Source: Bacillota bacterium
GTDB taxonomy: Bacteria > Bacillota > Clostridia > Oscillospirales > Ruminococcaceae
Assembly: GCA_023391875.1 (NCBI GenBank)
Contig: JAEWAB010000004.1
Coordinates: 682,001-746,000 of the forward strand
DNA: 64,000 bases
Reading direction: 5' to 3'
Under the pieces are notes generated by a model that saw only the letters and a program-made list of their open reading frames with translations, did not search any database and had not been told where the DNA came from. Position numbers and translations under genes: made by a program. The first letter of the stretch is position 1; each line of letters begins with the position of its first letter. Of this stretch, positions 1 through 8,444 are shown in pieces.

Positions 1-494
1 TTTCGCGCACCTCGGGCGAGAGCGAGCTTGCCGAAATACGCGAGGAGCTTGCGGGGCAGGGGTATTTAAGGCGCCAGAAGGGCGGCAAGGTGCAGAAGCA
101 GAAGGCCGCCGGGCCGCACCGCTACCGTTCCTCCGACGGCTTCTTGATTTTAGTCGGGCGCAACAACCTTTCCAACGACCGCCTGACCCTCAAAGACAGC
201 AAAAAGACCGACATCTGGTTTCACACCCACAACATCCACGGCTCGCATACCGTGCTGGTCACCGACGGCAAGGCCCCCAGCAATCAGGCGCTGGAGGAGG
301 CCGCCATCCTTGCTGCCTACCACAGCAAGGCGCGGGAATCCGCGCAGGTGCCGGTGGATTACACCGAGATACGCAACATCAAAAAGCCTCAGGGCGCAAA
401 GCCCGGCTTTGTGATTTACGACCCATATAAAACAGCGTTTGTATCCCCCTCAGCGCAGAAGGTGGCGCAGCTGGAGGAAAAGGCACAGAAATAG
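1..494 (+). CDS. rqcH: RqcH/NFACT family protein, C-terminal part (5' truncated by window edge)
   Basis: RqcH is the bacterial Rqc2 homologue: it binds stalled 50S-peptidyl-tRNA complexes and recruits tRNA-Ala to add C-terminal alanine tails. Only the last 163 residues are present. The frame is open from base 3, so the gene starts before the window; an internal GTG at 90 is not the real start. What remains is the NFACT-R (DUF814) RNA-binding domain, recognised by a DGF-x-ILVGRNN segment, a KTDIWFHT segment and a late KPGFVIY segment. It ends just before a strong terminator and faces the convergent flavin-reductase operon. The NFACT-N and coiled-coil regions cannot be checked. Confidence 0.9.
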   Translation, partial: SRTSGESELAEIREELAGQGYLRRQKGGKVQKQKAAGPHRYRSSDGFLILVGRNNLSNDRLTLKDSKKTDIWFHTHNIHGSHTVLVTDGKAPSNQALEEAAILAAYHSKARESAQVPVDYTEIRNIKKPQGAKPGFVIYDPYKTAFVSPSAQKVAQLEEKAQK

Positions 495-508
495 CAGGCT
501 TAAAAACC

Positions 509-554
509 AATCGGGGTACCCCATACGATTCACTCGTTATGGGGTACCCCGATT
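509..554. terminator. Bidirectional terminator between rqcH and the flavin-reductase operon
   Basis: A 17-bp perfect inverted repeat (509-525 with 538-554) has an inner ACGA/TCGT extension in the loop. It lies between two convergent genes, 15 bases after the rqcH stop and 24 bases beyond the minus-strand stop at 578, so it probably ends both transcripts. Confidence 0.85.
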
Positions 555-577
555 TATTATATATTGTAGGATAAACT

Positions 578-1231
578 TTAACCCTCTTGCAGTGAAATAA
601 CCTGCAGCTTTGCCACCGCCGAGGTTTCGCCTTCACCGGTCTTAGCGTCTTTGGGGGAATGGATGTTATACATAAACGAATGATCGCCGCACACGGCTTC
701 GATGCTGCCATGCTGCTCCTCCACCGCGGCGCGCCGCACACGCCCGATCACCATGGCGTTTACCCCCGCGCCGGAGAGGTCGCAGGCCGACTCAAACGTG
801 CACTCATAGCACAAAAACGCCTCTTTGATACGCGGCGGCTTGATCAGTACCGAAGGCTCGGCGGTTAAGCCCGCAGCGGCAAGCTCGTCGATCTCCTCTT
901 TGTTTTCCGCGATGGTTTTCATGCAGGCGTCGTAGTATTCGGCGCTTAAAAAGTTGACGCAAAACTCCTTATCGCGCAGGATGTTCCTGTAGGTATGCGT
1001 ATGCTGCATCAGCCCCGCCATTATGGCAAAGAAGCCGCCCTTGTCGCCCGAAAAGGTGCTCCATGTGTGGAAACAGGCATTGGGCTTGCCGTTATCTTTG
1101 AGGGTGGTAATCATGAACATCACCGACGGCACCCCGCATACAAACTCGATATGCGAAAAGATATCGTACTGCCCCTGCCAGTATTCTTTATAGTGCTCCG
1201 GCTTTGCTTCTGTCAGCTCGATTTTCATCAT
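578..1231 (-). CDS. Flavin reductase-like (FMN-binding split barrel) protein
   Basis: A 217-residue protein of the flavin reductase family, which binds FMN in a split beta-barrel and reduces flavins or related acceptors. The family fits the N-terminal strand pattern (GVPSVMFMITTLKDNGK), a CFHTWSTFSGDKGGFF segment that would hold FMN phosphate, and a C-terminal HSFMYNIHSP stretch. The open frame runs further upstream, but the ATG at 1231 overlaps the stop of the previous gene as TAATG, the usual sign of translational coupling, so I start here. It forms a two-gene operon with 1231-1920. The natural substrate is unknown. Confidence 0.75.
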   Translation of the reverse strand: MMKIELTEAKPEHYKEYWQGQYDIFSHIEFVCGVPSVMFMITTLKDNGKPNACFHTWSTFSGDKGGFFAIMAGLMQHTHTYRNILRDKEFCVNFLSAEYYDACMKTIAENKEEIDELAAAGLTAEPSVLIKPPRIKEAFLCYECTFESACDLSGAGVNAMVIGRVRRAAVEEQHGSIEAVCGDHSFMYNIHSPKDAKTGEGETSAVAKLQVISLQEG

Positions 1232-1920
1232 TAAAACCCCTTTCCTTTTCCAAACAGCAGGCGCGCGAGCGTCGCTGCGTCTACGCCATTTCCAAACCCC
1301 ACGCCCGCTTCCACAATCATCCGGCGGGCGTCCCTTGCGGGGATATCGGCTGCACCGTCCAGCCAGCCCTTGGGTGCCCATTCGGTTACAAGGCAGTAGG
1401 TGTTGGCAGGCCAGCCGAATTCCTGCCCGTCCAAGCTCACTCTTCGGCGGTTCCCGCATACCGTTACGAGGTATTCCTTTTGCAGATGTTTCATCGCGGC
1501 GTCGGTGCGTGTGGCGCCGTTCTTTTTGGAGGTGCCCGCCGCCTTGCGGATGTCGGCGGTGCTCAGCTCGCCGCCGCCTTCAAACAGCTGGTAGAGCATA
1601 TAGGCGCTCTGAGAAAGCTCCCCGTTTGCGTAGCGCTCCTCCACTGTCTCTGCCGGGTGGCAGGCCGCGTAAAACAGGGGGTAAAACCGCTGTGATACAA
1701 AGCCCTTATACCCGCCAAGTATGCAGCCGAAGGCGAGCTTGCGCTCCTTTGCGGCGCGGTCCTTCCACTGCCACGGGTCGGTCTCCTCATCGCCCGTGTG
1801 CCATTGTGCCTCCAGCGTTTCATCTGCGATAGTGGGCATTCCCGCAATAAACCGGCCGTAAAAGGGGAAGTAGCCAAGCTCGCTTACCCGTGCAATAAAT
1901 TCGTCGTAGGTTTTCAGCAC
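1231..1920 (-). CDS. Winged-helix-like protein, possibly AlkZ-related
   Basis: A 229-residue soluble protein. It resembles a group of clostridial proteins that I recall being annotated as AlkZ-related (AlkZ is a winged-helix DNA glycosylase): note the EETDPWQWKDRAA segment and the KGFVSQRFYPLFYAA segment. The middle (about 95-150) reads as a winged helix: SQSAYMLYQLF, then ADIRKAAG, then a TRTDAAMKHLQ helix. No catalytic QxQ or QxD motif of true AlkZ is obvious, so glycosylase activity is not claimed. It is translationally coupled to the flavin reductase, and its promoter region holds the inverted repeat at 1978-1997 that recurs in front of the WYL regulator. Confidence 0.5.
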   Translation of the reverse strand: MLKTYDEFIARVSELGYFPFYGRFIAGMPTIADETLEAQWHTGDEETDPWQWKDRAAKERKLAFGCILGGYKGFVSQRFYPLFYAACHPAETVEERYANGELSQSAYMLYQLFEGGGELSTADIRKAAGTSKKNGATRTDAAMKHLQKEYLVTVCGNRRRVSLDGQEFGWPANTYCLVTEWAPKGWLDGAADIPARDARRMIVEAGVGFGNGVDAATLARLLFGKGKGF

Positions 1921-1977
1921 TTGTAATCAACCCTTTCCGATTTTGTCTTGCCTTTTCTGTCAGTGTAGCAAACTATC

Positions 1978-1997
1978 CGTGACATCTGTATGTCAAC
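1978..1997. promoter_or_regulatory. Candidate WYL-regulator operator, site 1
   Basis: CGTGACA-N6-TGTCAAC, an inverted repeat 58 bases upstream of the 1231-1920 start. Thirteen of the fourteen half-site bases match the copy at 3063-3082, and the spacer is also 6. On the minus strand it contains a TTGACA that could be a -35 box, so binding would block transcription. Confidence 0.55.
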
Positions 1998-2011
1998 TTC
2001 ATGCAGACTTT

Positions 2012-2112
2012 ATACTTATTTCAATTAGAAATATAGAAAAATTCGAGCAAAAGGCCCCATTTATGCCTTTTGCAAAGAATTTTTAGTAATATTACTTTAT
2101 TGAAATTAGTAT
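2012..2112. repeat. MITE-like palindromic repeat, copy 1
   Basis: 101 bp, near-palindromic from end to end. Terminal inverted repeats run ATACT[A/T]ATT[C/T]CAAT[A/T]AGAAAT and the centre is GCAAAAGGC facing GCCTTTTGC, flanked by AAAATTC/GAATTTTT. Here the element is in the opposite orientation to copies 2-4. Its right end merges with the stop codon of the WYL regulator, which reads TAA followed by TACTAATTTC. No transposase is encoded. See copies at 4827, 57324 and 62276. Confidence 0.85.
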
Positions 2113-3023
2113 TAATATCGGCTTATAATTTTCTCCGCTTCCTCCTTTACGGCGTCCGCCAGGCTTTGCGGGGCCAGCACCTTGGCGCCCGCGCCAAGAC
2201 GGAGCACGGTTTTTACCATCTCGCGCTCGTTTACATAATCCCATTGCGCGAGAATCGTTTCGTCATCCATCCGCTCATAGGAGTTTACGCCGTATTCATC
2301 TATCATCACATACTCAAGGCTTTTGTGCAGCAGAAGCGTCGCGTACCGTTTGGTTTTGGGGTTTTGGTAGAATGCCTCGAGGTTTACCTGCTCGGGCGTA
2401 AGCGGTTTTGGTTCAAAGCCGTCGTCCGTAAGCTTTAGCTGCGTCATGCGGTTGAGTTTAAACAGCCTGAAATCCTGCCGCAGGCGGCAAAAGCCGAACA
2501 CATACCACGCCGTCCATTTAAACGCGATGAAGTAGGGCTCCAGCTCGCGTATGGTGTGTCCGTCCTTGGAGTAGTAGTTAAACCGCACCGCAAGCCTCCC
2601 GGCAATCGCCTCACGCAGCAGAGAGATCTTCGGCGCAAGGCTGCCGCGATAAAAGGAGGCGAGGTCGATAATCAGGTCGCCGTCCGCAGGAATCAGCTTG
2701 TCCGGCTCGGGGGAGAGGCGGGTGAGCAGCGAGCGTATCTGCGTGCTCTGCGTGACGCTTTCAAGGCTTTTGAGCCCCAAGATGATGCTTTCAAGGTCGC
2801 CGCGGGTCAGCACGCTTTTGTCGAGCGTAAACCCCGCTGCAATGCCGATGCCGCCGTCGCCGCCCGGGTAGGTGACAAGGGGAATGCCCGCCTTGCAGAT
2901 ATCCTCCACGTCGCGGTAAATGGTGCGCAGCGACACCTCAAAGTGCTCGGCAAGGTCTTTGGCCTTTACCTTCTGCTTTTTTGAAAGGATGCTTAATATG
3001 CCAAGCAGGCGATCAATCTTCAT
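2112..3023 (-). CDS. YafY-type WYL-domain transcriptional regulator
   Basis: A 303-residue regulator. Residues 1-60 form an HTH_11 winged helix (LLGILSILSKKQKVKAKDLA, then a recognition helix around SLRTIYRDVEDI). Residues about 140-220 are the WYL domain, with FNYYSKDG and a YFIAFKWTAWYVFGFC core, and a WCx-like C-terminal extension follows (about 225-303). WYL domains sense a small ligand or nucleic acid. A perfect inverted repeat lies in front of its own gene, with a near-copy in front of the adjacent operon on the same strand, so it probably autoregulates and controls the flavin-reductase operon. Its stop codon is the edge of a palindromic repeat. Confidence 0.88.
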   Translation of the reverse strand: MKIDRLLGILSILSKKQKVKAKDLAEHFEVSLRTIYRDVEDICKAGIPLVTYPGGDGGIGIAAGFTLDKSVLTRGDLESIILGLKSLESVTQSTQIRSLLTRLSPEPDKLIPADGDLIIDLASFYRGSLAPKISLLREAIAGRLAVRFNYYSKDGHTIRELEPYFIAFKWTAWYVFGFCRLRQDFRLFKLNRMTQLKLTDDGFEPKPLTPEQVNLEAFYQNPKTKRYATLLLHKSLEYVMIDEYGVNSYERMDDETILAQWDYVNEREMVKTVLRLGAGAKVLAPQSLADAVKEEAEKIISRY

Positions 3024-3062
3024 TGTTTTTAATCAGTCCCTTCCAAAATTTATCTTAGCAAA

Positions 3063-3082
3063 GTTGACATTTGTGTGTCAAC
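3063..3082. promoter_or_regulatory. Candidate WYL-regulator operator, site 2 (autoregulation)
   Basis: GTTGACA-N6-TGTCAAC, a perfect inverted repeat 40 bases upstream of the WYL regulator start. On the minus strand its first half is a consensus -35 TTGACA, followed after 18 bases by TAAGAT. The operator therefore sits on the promoter, as expected for a repressor. Confidence 0.6.
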
Positions 3083-3143
3083 ATAATTTTAGTCAAAATA
3101 AGCATATTCTTCTTAACATTTTGACATAATTCTAGTTTGTTTA

Positions 3144-3172
3144 TTGAAATTTTCAATAAAAAAGAATATAAT
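3144..3172 (+). promoter_or_regulatory. SigA-type promoter of the chemotaxis receptor gene
   Basis: TTGAAA (3144-3149), 17 bases, TATAAT (3167-3172). This is a near-consensus housekeeping promoter 82 bases before the start codon at 3254. Confidence 0.65.
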
Positions 3173-3253
3173 GCAACTAAGACCGTATGGTTTATTCTAG
3201 CAGCATAATTTGCTGAATTAACCAGTTTGGCGGCAATAAACGGAGGGCCTGAC

Positions 3254-4585
3254 ATGAAAGACATTAAAACCAGAATTGTTCGCATCATTACCGTGTTTGT
3301 GGCGATTGTGGCGCTGATATTCGGCGGCGTTACCATCGTTACCAACTACATCACCGCCCACAGCAAAGATACGATGCAAGGCTTTACCGTTGCCATTATC
3401 CTGTCGGCGGCCGCCGTGGTGGCGTTTGTGCTGTTAACCTTTTTTATGAGCAAGCTGTTTGCCAAGAAGATCTCCGAGCCCATCTCGCAGATTGCGCACA
3501 GCCTGTCGGTTATCACCGACCTGGACGAAAGCGGTGCCGGGCACGGCAACGAGATTGAGGTGCTTAAGCAGGCGCTCGCCGTTACCGAGCGTAACATGAA
3601 CGAGTATGTAGGCGAGATCTCCGAGGTGCTCGAAAAGCTGGCACAGGGCGATATGCGCGTGAGAATCGAGTCGGATTTTACCGGCAGCTTTGCGCAGATT
3701 AAGCGGGCGCTCAACCAGTCGCTGGATAAGATCAGCCAGACCCTTATGCGCATTAACGAAAGCGCCGGGCAGGTGGCAAGCGGGGCCTCGCAGGTGGCGG
3801 GCGGTTCTCAGCTACTCTCGCAGGGCGCCGAGATGCAGGCGACCTCTGTAAACCAAATCAGCGTATCGGTGAGCGACCTTTCGGCCAAAACACAGGAGAA
3901 CACCAAGAATACCAACAAGGTAAACACCGTGGCTCAGGAAATTAACGCCTCGGCCGAGCTGAGTTCCTCTCGAATGGAAAGCATGCTTAACTCGATGAAC
4001 GAGATTTACGAGTCCTCGCAGAATATCAAAAAGATTATTAAGGTGATTGAAGATATATCCTTCCAGACCAACATCCTCGCCCTTAACGCCGCCGTGGAGG
4101 CCGCGAGAGCGGGCGCCGCGGGCAAAGGCTTCGCGGTAGTGGCCGACGAGGTGCGCAACCTCGCCAACAAGAGCGCCGAGGCCGCGCACGATACTACCGA
4201 GCTGATTGAAAAATCCATCCGCACGGTGGAAGAAGGCAACACCATCGCGAACTCCACCGCCGAGAGCATCTCGCAGATGCTTACCGACATCGGCCGTGTG
4301 ACCGCGCGCATTGAGAAGATCAACAACGCCACCAACGAGCAGGCCAATGCCATCCTCGAGATTTCTCAGGGGCTGGAGCAGGTTTCGGCGGTGGTGCAGA
4401 ACAACTCCGCAACCGCCCAGCAGAGCGCCGCGGCAAGCCAGCAGCTCTCCAGCCAGGCCGAGATGCTCCGCCAGTATGTTACGGCGTTTAAGTTCGACCA
4501 AGGCGCGGCCATTTCACGCAAAAAAAGCGGCGTATATCAGCCCGCGCTGGCAGGCAGCGTGAACAATTACGATGATAAATACTGA
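3254..4585 (+). CDS. Methyl-accepting chemotaxis protein without an extracellular sensor domain
   Basis: A 443-residue membrane receptor that would control CheA activity. Two transmembrane helices (about 8-28 and 42-62) are joined by only some 15 residues (TNYITAHSKDTMQGF), so there is no room for the usual periplasmic ligand domain. A HAMP-like linker and a second HAMP-like segment (LAQGDMRVRIESDFTG) lead to the MCP signalling domain. Its hairpin tip is clear: FQTNILALNAAVEAARAG, then GKGFAVVADEVRNLA. The start is the ATG at 3254 preceded by GGAGG at 3242-3246, not the upstream in-frame codon. No che or flagellar genes are nearby. It could sense cytoplasmic or membrane state. Confidence 0.9.
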   Translation: MKDIKTRIVRIITVFVAIVALIFGGVTIVTNYITAHSKDTMQGFTVAIILSAAAVVAFVLLTFFMSKLFAKKISEPISQIAHSLSVITDLDESGAGHGNEIEVLKQALAVTERNMNEYVGEISEVLEKLAQGDMRVRIESDFTGSFAQIKRALNQSLDKISQTLMRINESAGQVASGASQVAGGSQLLSQGAEMQATSVNQISVSVSDLSAKTQENTKNTNKVNTVAQEINASAELSSSRMESMLNSMNEIYESSQNIKKIIKVIEDISFQTNILALNAAVEAARAGAAGKGFAVVADEVRNLANKSAEAAHDTTELIEKSIRTVEEGNTIANSTAESISQMLTDIGRVTARIEKINNATNEQANAILEISQGLEQVSAVVQNNSATAQQSAAASQQLSSQAEMLRQYVTAFKFDQGAAISRKKSGVYQPALAGSVNNYDDKY

Positions 4586-4665
4586 TGATTGACTTTTCAT
4601 ACGGTACGTGATAAAATAAAGTGTCATTGAATCTTTATATGCTTCGCGTCGCGCAAAGGTAACAC

Positions 4666-4726
4666 AAAGGGAGATGAAGGCATCTCAGAGGTGGAAGCAT
4701 CTCGGGGGATGATAACATCTCCCTTT
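4666..4726 (+). terminator. Terminator of the chemotaxis receptor gene
   Basis: AAAGGGAGATG (4666-4676) pairs with CATCTCCCTTT (4716-4726), with further GATG/CATC pairing inside the loop, followed by a T-rich run. It is 80 bases after the stop codon. Confidence 0.7.
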
Positions 4727-4826
4727 ATTTTCTGTATTTTTCCCTAATTCCGAATATAGGGCGGTATAAAGCGCACAATGATAGCAGCTAATTTCCATTT
4801 TATAATGTGAATTAGCAGAGGGTTAA

Positions 4827-4949
4827 ATACTAATTCCAATAAGAAATAAACCGTAAAAATTCTAAGGCGTTGTTTTACAACGCCATGCAAAAGGCATATA
4901 TGGGGCCTTTTGCTCGAATTTTTACTATATTTCTAATTGAAATAAGTAT
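4827..4949. repeat. MITE-like palindromic repeat, copy 2 (longer variant)
   Basis: 123 bp with the same terminal inverted repeats and GCAAAAGGC/GCCTTTTGC core as the other copies. It is about 21 bp longer because it carries an extra small hairpin, GGCGTTG-TTTTA-CAACGCC, on one arm. It is intergenic, between the receptor and the helicase. Confidence 0.85.
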
Positions 4950-5028
4950 AAGGCAACCAGGTTGCCTTGCATGGAAGAAAGCCCGCAAAGCTTTACGGCC
5001 GCCGGATTGTGTTTGTATAATGTCTGCG

Positions 5029-5053
5029 CTGATAAAAAGCTGCTTTTTATCAG
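5029..5053. other. Strong stem-loop upstream of the DEAD-box helicase
   Basis: CTGATAAAAAG (5029-5039) pairs perfectly with CTTTTTATCAG (5043-5053) around a 3-base loop, 141 bases before the helicase start. No T-run follows, so it is more likely a leader RNA or mRNA-stability structure than a terminator. Confidence 0.4.
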
Positions 5054-5194
5054 TAAAGTGGTGATAACCACGTAGTCATTAGTTTACGCTTTTTCTTTAC
5101 GGTGTATGGGAAAGGGGCTTTGCGGCGAGGTAAGGCTTTATTTTCGGTGCCGATTTGGCACTGCACAGTATGGAAAGGGTTTGAAACAATACGC

Positions 5195-6961
5195 ATGGAA
5201 AAAGTACAGTTTTCACAGATGGATCTATCGCAGGAAGTGAAAGACGCGGTAGCCGAGATGGGCTTTGAAGAGGCGACATCTATCCAGACACAAAGCATCC
5301 CGCTGATTATGGAAGGCAAGGATATCATCGGCCAGTCGCAGACCGGCACCGGCAAAACGGCGGCGTTCGGCATCCCCGCCATTGAAAAGATACGGCCGGA
5401 ATTAAGCCGTCAGGTACAGGTGCTGGTGCTCTGCCCTACACGCGAGCTTGCCGTTCAGGCCTGCGACGAGATACGCAAATTTGCAAAATACAAGCAGGGC
5501 ATCAAGGCGGTGCCCATTTACGGCGGCCAGCCCATTGAGCGGCAGATTATGCAGCTTAAACAGGGCGCGCAGATCATCATCGGCACGCCGGGCCGCGTGA
5601 TGGACCATATGCGCAGAAGAACCATCAAGCTTGATTCGCTTTCGATGGTGATTCTGGATGAGGCCGACGAGATGCTCAACATGGGCTTTCGCGAGGATAT
5701 CGAAACCATCCTCTCCGAGGTGCCCGCCGAGCGGCAGACCATCCTCTTTTCGGCAACCATGCCGCCCGAGATCATTGCCATCACCAAAAACTATCAGCGC
5801 GACCCGCAGCTTATCCGCATCCCGCACCCGCAGCTGACGGTGCCCACCATCGAGCAGTTTTACTACGAGGCGCCCGTGGGCCGCAAAACCGACGTGCTGT
5901 GCCGCATCATCGACCTGTATAACCCCAAGCTCTCCATGGTGTTCTGCAACACCAAGAAGATGGTGGATGAGCTGGTCGGCGAGCTGCAAACCCGCGGCTA
6001 TCAGGCCGAAGGGCTGCACGGCGACATGAAGCAGACCGCCAGAACGCAGGTAATGGATAAGTTCAAGTCGCGCAGAACCGATATACTGGTTGCCACCGAC
6101 GTGGCGGCGCGCGGTATCGACGTAGACGATATCGACGCGGTGTTCAACTACGACATCCCGCAGGATGAAGAATACTACGTGCACCGCATCGGGCGCACAG
6201 GGCGTGCCGGAAAAGGCGGTCGTGCCTTTACGCTGGTGTGCGGCAGGCGTCAGGTGTTCGTGCTCAAAGACATCCAGCGCTTTACCAAGGCAAAGATCGA
6301 GTTCAAGGCGCTGCCCACGCAGAGCGAGATCATGGAGAGCAGGCTCAGTAAGTTCACCGACGAGCTGCGCCGCGCGCTGGGTGAAAGCGACAACTCCCGC
6401 TATGCAGGCGTGCTTGATCAGCTGCTGGAGGAGGGCAACACCCTCGCCGATATCTCGACCGCGCTCATCGGCATGCTCATGGGCAGCCGTGGGATGGAGA
6501 AGGAGGATGGGCTGGATGACGCGGCGCTGCGTCCGGCTTCCTATAACTTTGAAAGCGATCGCACCGGCGAGCCGAGGCGAGCACCTAACTCTAACTACCG
6601 CCGCAACGAGAATATGGTGCGCCTGATGATTAACGCGGGTAGCTCAAGCGGCATCGCGCCCAACCATGTGGTCGGCGCCATCGCGGGCGAAACCGGCCTG
6701 CCGGGACGAATCATCGGCAGCATCCGCATCTTCGACAAGTACACGCTGGTTGAGGTGCCGCAGGAGCACAAGGATATGGTGCTCACCGCGATGAGTAGCT
6801 GCAAGATAAACGGCCGCATGACCACCACGGTGGAGGCGCCTCACGATATGGGCCAGTCCTACTCGCGGCCCCGCGACGGTGGACGCAGCGGCTCGCGCCC
6901 GTACAACAAACCGTCTAATTCACGGTTCGAGCGCGATTCCCGTAGGAAATTTGAACGCTGA
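5195..6961 (+). CDS. deaD: DEAD-box ATP-dependent RNA helicase with DbpA-type RNA-binding domain
   Basis: A 588-residue RNA helicase, likely acting in ribosome assembly and cold-stress RNA unwinding. Motifs in order: Q-motif near 5-30, Walker A SQTGTGKTAA, PTRELA, TPGRVMD, DEADEM, SAT, then the second RecA domain with VATDVAARGID and HRIGRTGRAG. A C-terminal DbpA-like RNA-binding domain (about 470-540: VRLMINAGSSSGIAPNHVVG) is followed by a basic Ser/Arg/Asn tail (about 555-588). The open frame begins 31 codons earlier, but the ATG at 5195 starts the conserved domain, so I use it; its ribosome binding site is weak. DeaD, CshA and DbpA are close families, so the symbol is approximate. Confidence 0.9.
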   Translation: MEKVQFSQMDLSQEVKDAVAEMGFEEATSIQTQSIPLIMEGKDIIGQSQTGTGKTAAFGIPAIEKIRPELSRQVQVLVLCPTRELAVQACDEIRKFAKYKQGIKAVPIYGGQPIERQIMQLKQGAQIIIGTPGRVMDHMRRRTIKLDSLSMVILDEADEMLNMGFREDIETILSEVPAERQTILFSATMPPEIIAITKNYQRDPQLIRIPHPQLTVPTIEQFYYEAPVGRKTDVLCRIIDLYNPKLSMVFCNTKKMVDELVGELQTRGYQAEGLHGDMKQTARTQVMDKFKSRRTDILVATDVAARGIDVDDIDAVFNYDIPQDEEYYVHRIGRTGRAGKGGRAFTLVCGRRQVFVLKDIQRFTKAKIEFKALPTQSEIMESRLSKFTDELRRALGESDNSRYAGVLDQLLEEGNTLADISTALIGMLMGSRGMEKEDGLDDAALRPASYNFESDRTGEPRRAPNSNYRRNENMVRLMINAGSSSGIAPNHVVGAIAGETGLPGRIIGSIRIFDKYTLVEVPQEHKDMVLTAMSSCKINGRMTTTVEAPHDMGQSYSRPRDGGRSGSRPYNKPSNSRFERDSRRKFER

Positions 6962-7007
6962 ATTTTCAAAACTTTTACAGAATAGAAATAGTATAAATGC
7001 AAAAAAT

Positions 7008-7047
7008 ACACCGAACAGGTTTACCATCAAGGTAAGCTGTTCGGTGT
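7008..7047. terminator. Bidirectional terminator between deaD and murC
   Basis: ACACCGAACAG (7008-7018) pairs with CTGTTCGGTGT (7037-7047), with extra GTTTACC/GGTAAG pairing in the loop. A/T-rich flanks on both sides serve the two convergent genes. Confidence 0.8.
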
Positions 7048-7067
7048 TTATTTTGGTGTCGCGTAAT

Positions 7068-8444
7068 CTACTTTTTCAGCATCAGCTTGGCGGCTTTATA
7101 GATGTCGCCGCAGCCAAGGGTAATCACAAGGTCGCCCTCCGAGGCGTGGTTTACAACATACTCTGCAATCTGTTCAAAGCTGTCGAGCACCACGCAGCCC
7201 CCTATTTTTTCTGCAAGATCCGACGAATAGATATTATAGGTGTTTATCTCCCTTGAACCCATGATGGGTGAGAGCACCACATGGTCCGCAATCGAAAGTG
7301 CCTGTGCGAAATCCTCAAGCAGCATATAGGTTCGCGAGAAGGTAAAGGGCTGAAACACCGCCCATACCTGCTTGTAGCCCATGCTCTTTGCCGCACGCAG
7401 CGTCACAGCCAGCTCCGCAGGGTGGTGGGCATAGTCGTCGGCGATGGTAATGCCGTTTACATGCCCAAGCACCTCAAACCGCCTGCCCGCACCCTTAAAG
7501 TGAGAAAGTCCCTCTGCCGCCTGCTGCGCCGTAGCGCCGGCGGAGATTGCCGCAACCGCCGCCGCCATCGCGTTGTAAACGTTATGAACGCCTGGCACGT
7601 GCAGCACAATGCGGGTAGTTAACTCGCCTTTGTGCATCAGGTCAAACGAGGTGTTGTACCGCTCGCGCCCGTCGCTGTGCTCTATGTTTACGGCATAGTA
7701 GTCGTTGTAATCCTTTAGCCCGAAGGTTACGATCTCTTTGTCGAGCCCGCTTACCGCCTTCATGGAATTTGCGTCGTCTCCGTTGACAATCACAAGCTTT
7801 GTGGCCTTATCGGCAAATTGATGAAACGACTTGATGGTATTTTCCACAGTGCCGAAGTAGTCGAGGTGATCGTTGTCTATATTTAAAATAATCGCGGTAT
7901 CCGGGAACAGTTTCAAAAAGGTATCTACAAACTCGCAGGCCTCGCACACCATAAGCTCGCTTTTTCCGGCTCTGCCGCTGCCGCCGATAGCGTGCAGCTT
8001 GCCACCGATGACCGCGGAAGGGTCCAGTCCCGCCTCAAAGAGTATCTGCGTCAGCATCGAGGTGGTGGTGGTTTTGCCGTGGGTGCCCGAAACACACAGC
8101 GCGTTATGGTACCGTTTGGTTACAAGCCCAAGCAATATCGAGCGCTCGATGGTTAATATACCTCTTTCGCGCGCGGCCGCAAGCTCGGGGTTATCCTGCA
8201 TGATGGCGGCGGAGTACACCACAAGGTCGGCGTCACTTAAGTTTTCGGGGCTGTGCCCTAAGAACACCTCCACCCCCATGCCGCGCTCAATCGCCAGCGT
8301 TTCGGTTTCGTTATTGTCAGAGCCGCTGATGCGGTAGCCCTCGGAGCGCAGAATCTGCACTAGCGGGAACATACCGGACCCTCCGACCCCAATAAAATGA
8401 ACATGCTTTTTACCAAACAATATGCTTTCATCTATCTCTATCAC
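7068..8444 (-). CDS. murC: UDP-N-acetylmuramate--L-alanine ligase
   Basis: MurC adds L-alanine to UDP-MurNAc, the first peptide step of peptidoglycan synthesis, using ATP in the cytoplasm. The 458-residue protein shows the N-terminal HFIGVGGSGM nucleotide-sugar binding loop, the central GTHGKTTTTSML ATP loop, the Mur-ligase signature NIDNDHLDYFG and a late DDYAHHPAE. The frame is open to an ATG at 8462, but that codon lies inside the AAGGGG ribosome binding site; the GTG at 8444, 7 bases after AAGGGGA, is the better start. It stands alone, away from a dcw cluster, and diverges from spoVG. Confidence 0.93.
   Translation of the reverse strand: MIEIDESILFGKKHVHFIGVGGSGMFPLVQILRSEGYRISGSDNNETETLAIERGMGVEVFLGHSPENLSDADLVVYSAAIMQDNPELAAARERGILTIERSILLGLVTKRYHNALCVSGTHGKTTTTSMLTQILFEAGLDPSAVIGGKLHAIGGSGRAGKSELMVCEACEFVDTFLKLFPDTAIILNIDNDHLDYFGTVENTIKSFHQFADKATKLVIVNGDDANSMKAVSGLDKEIVTFGLKDYNDYYAVNIEHSDGRERYNTSFDLMHKGELTTRIVLHVPGVHNVYNAMAAAVAAISAGATAQQAAEGLSHFKGAGRRFEVLGHVNGITIADDYAHHPAELAVTLRAAKSMGYKQVWAVFQPFTFSRTYMLLEDFAQALSIADHVVLSPIMGSREINTYNIYSSDLAEKIGGCVVLDSFEQIAEYVVNHASEGDLVITLGCGDIYKAAKLMLKK

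Larger units (their letters stand above)
4586..5194. other. 609-bp gene-free stretch: terminator, repeat, hairpin
   Basis: This gap contains the receptor terminator (4666-4726), MITE-like copy 2 (4827-4949) and a strong hairpin (5029-5053). Short open frames here are products of the repeat, since the same peptide-like string appears in copy 3, and have no ribosome binding site. I saw no gene in it. The stretch after 5054 is the helicase leader. Confidence 0.7.

Noticed and set aside
1232..1459. N-terminal extension of the flavin reductase
   Set aside because: The frame is open upstream of 1231, but that region is the coding sequence of the previous gene, and the TAATG overlap defines a normal start.
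4870..5064. Open frame reading through MITE-like copy 2 (also a similar frame at 57376)
   Set aside because: The same short peptide string arises in both copies because the DNA repeat is the same. There is no ribosome binding site and no conserved protein family, so these are by-products of the repeat.
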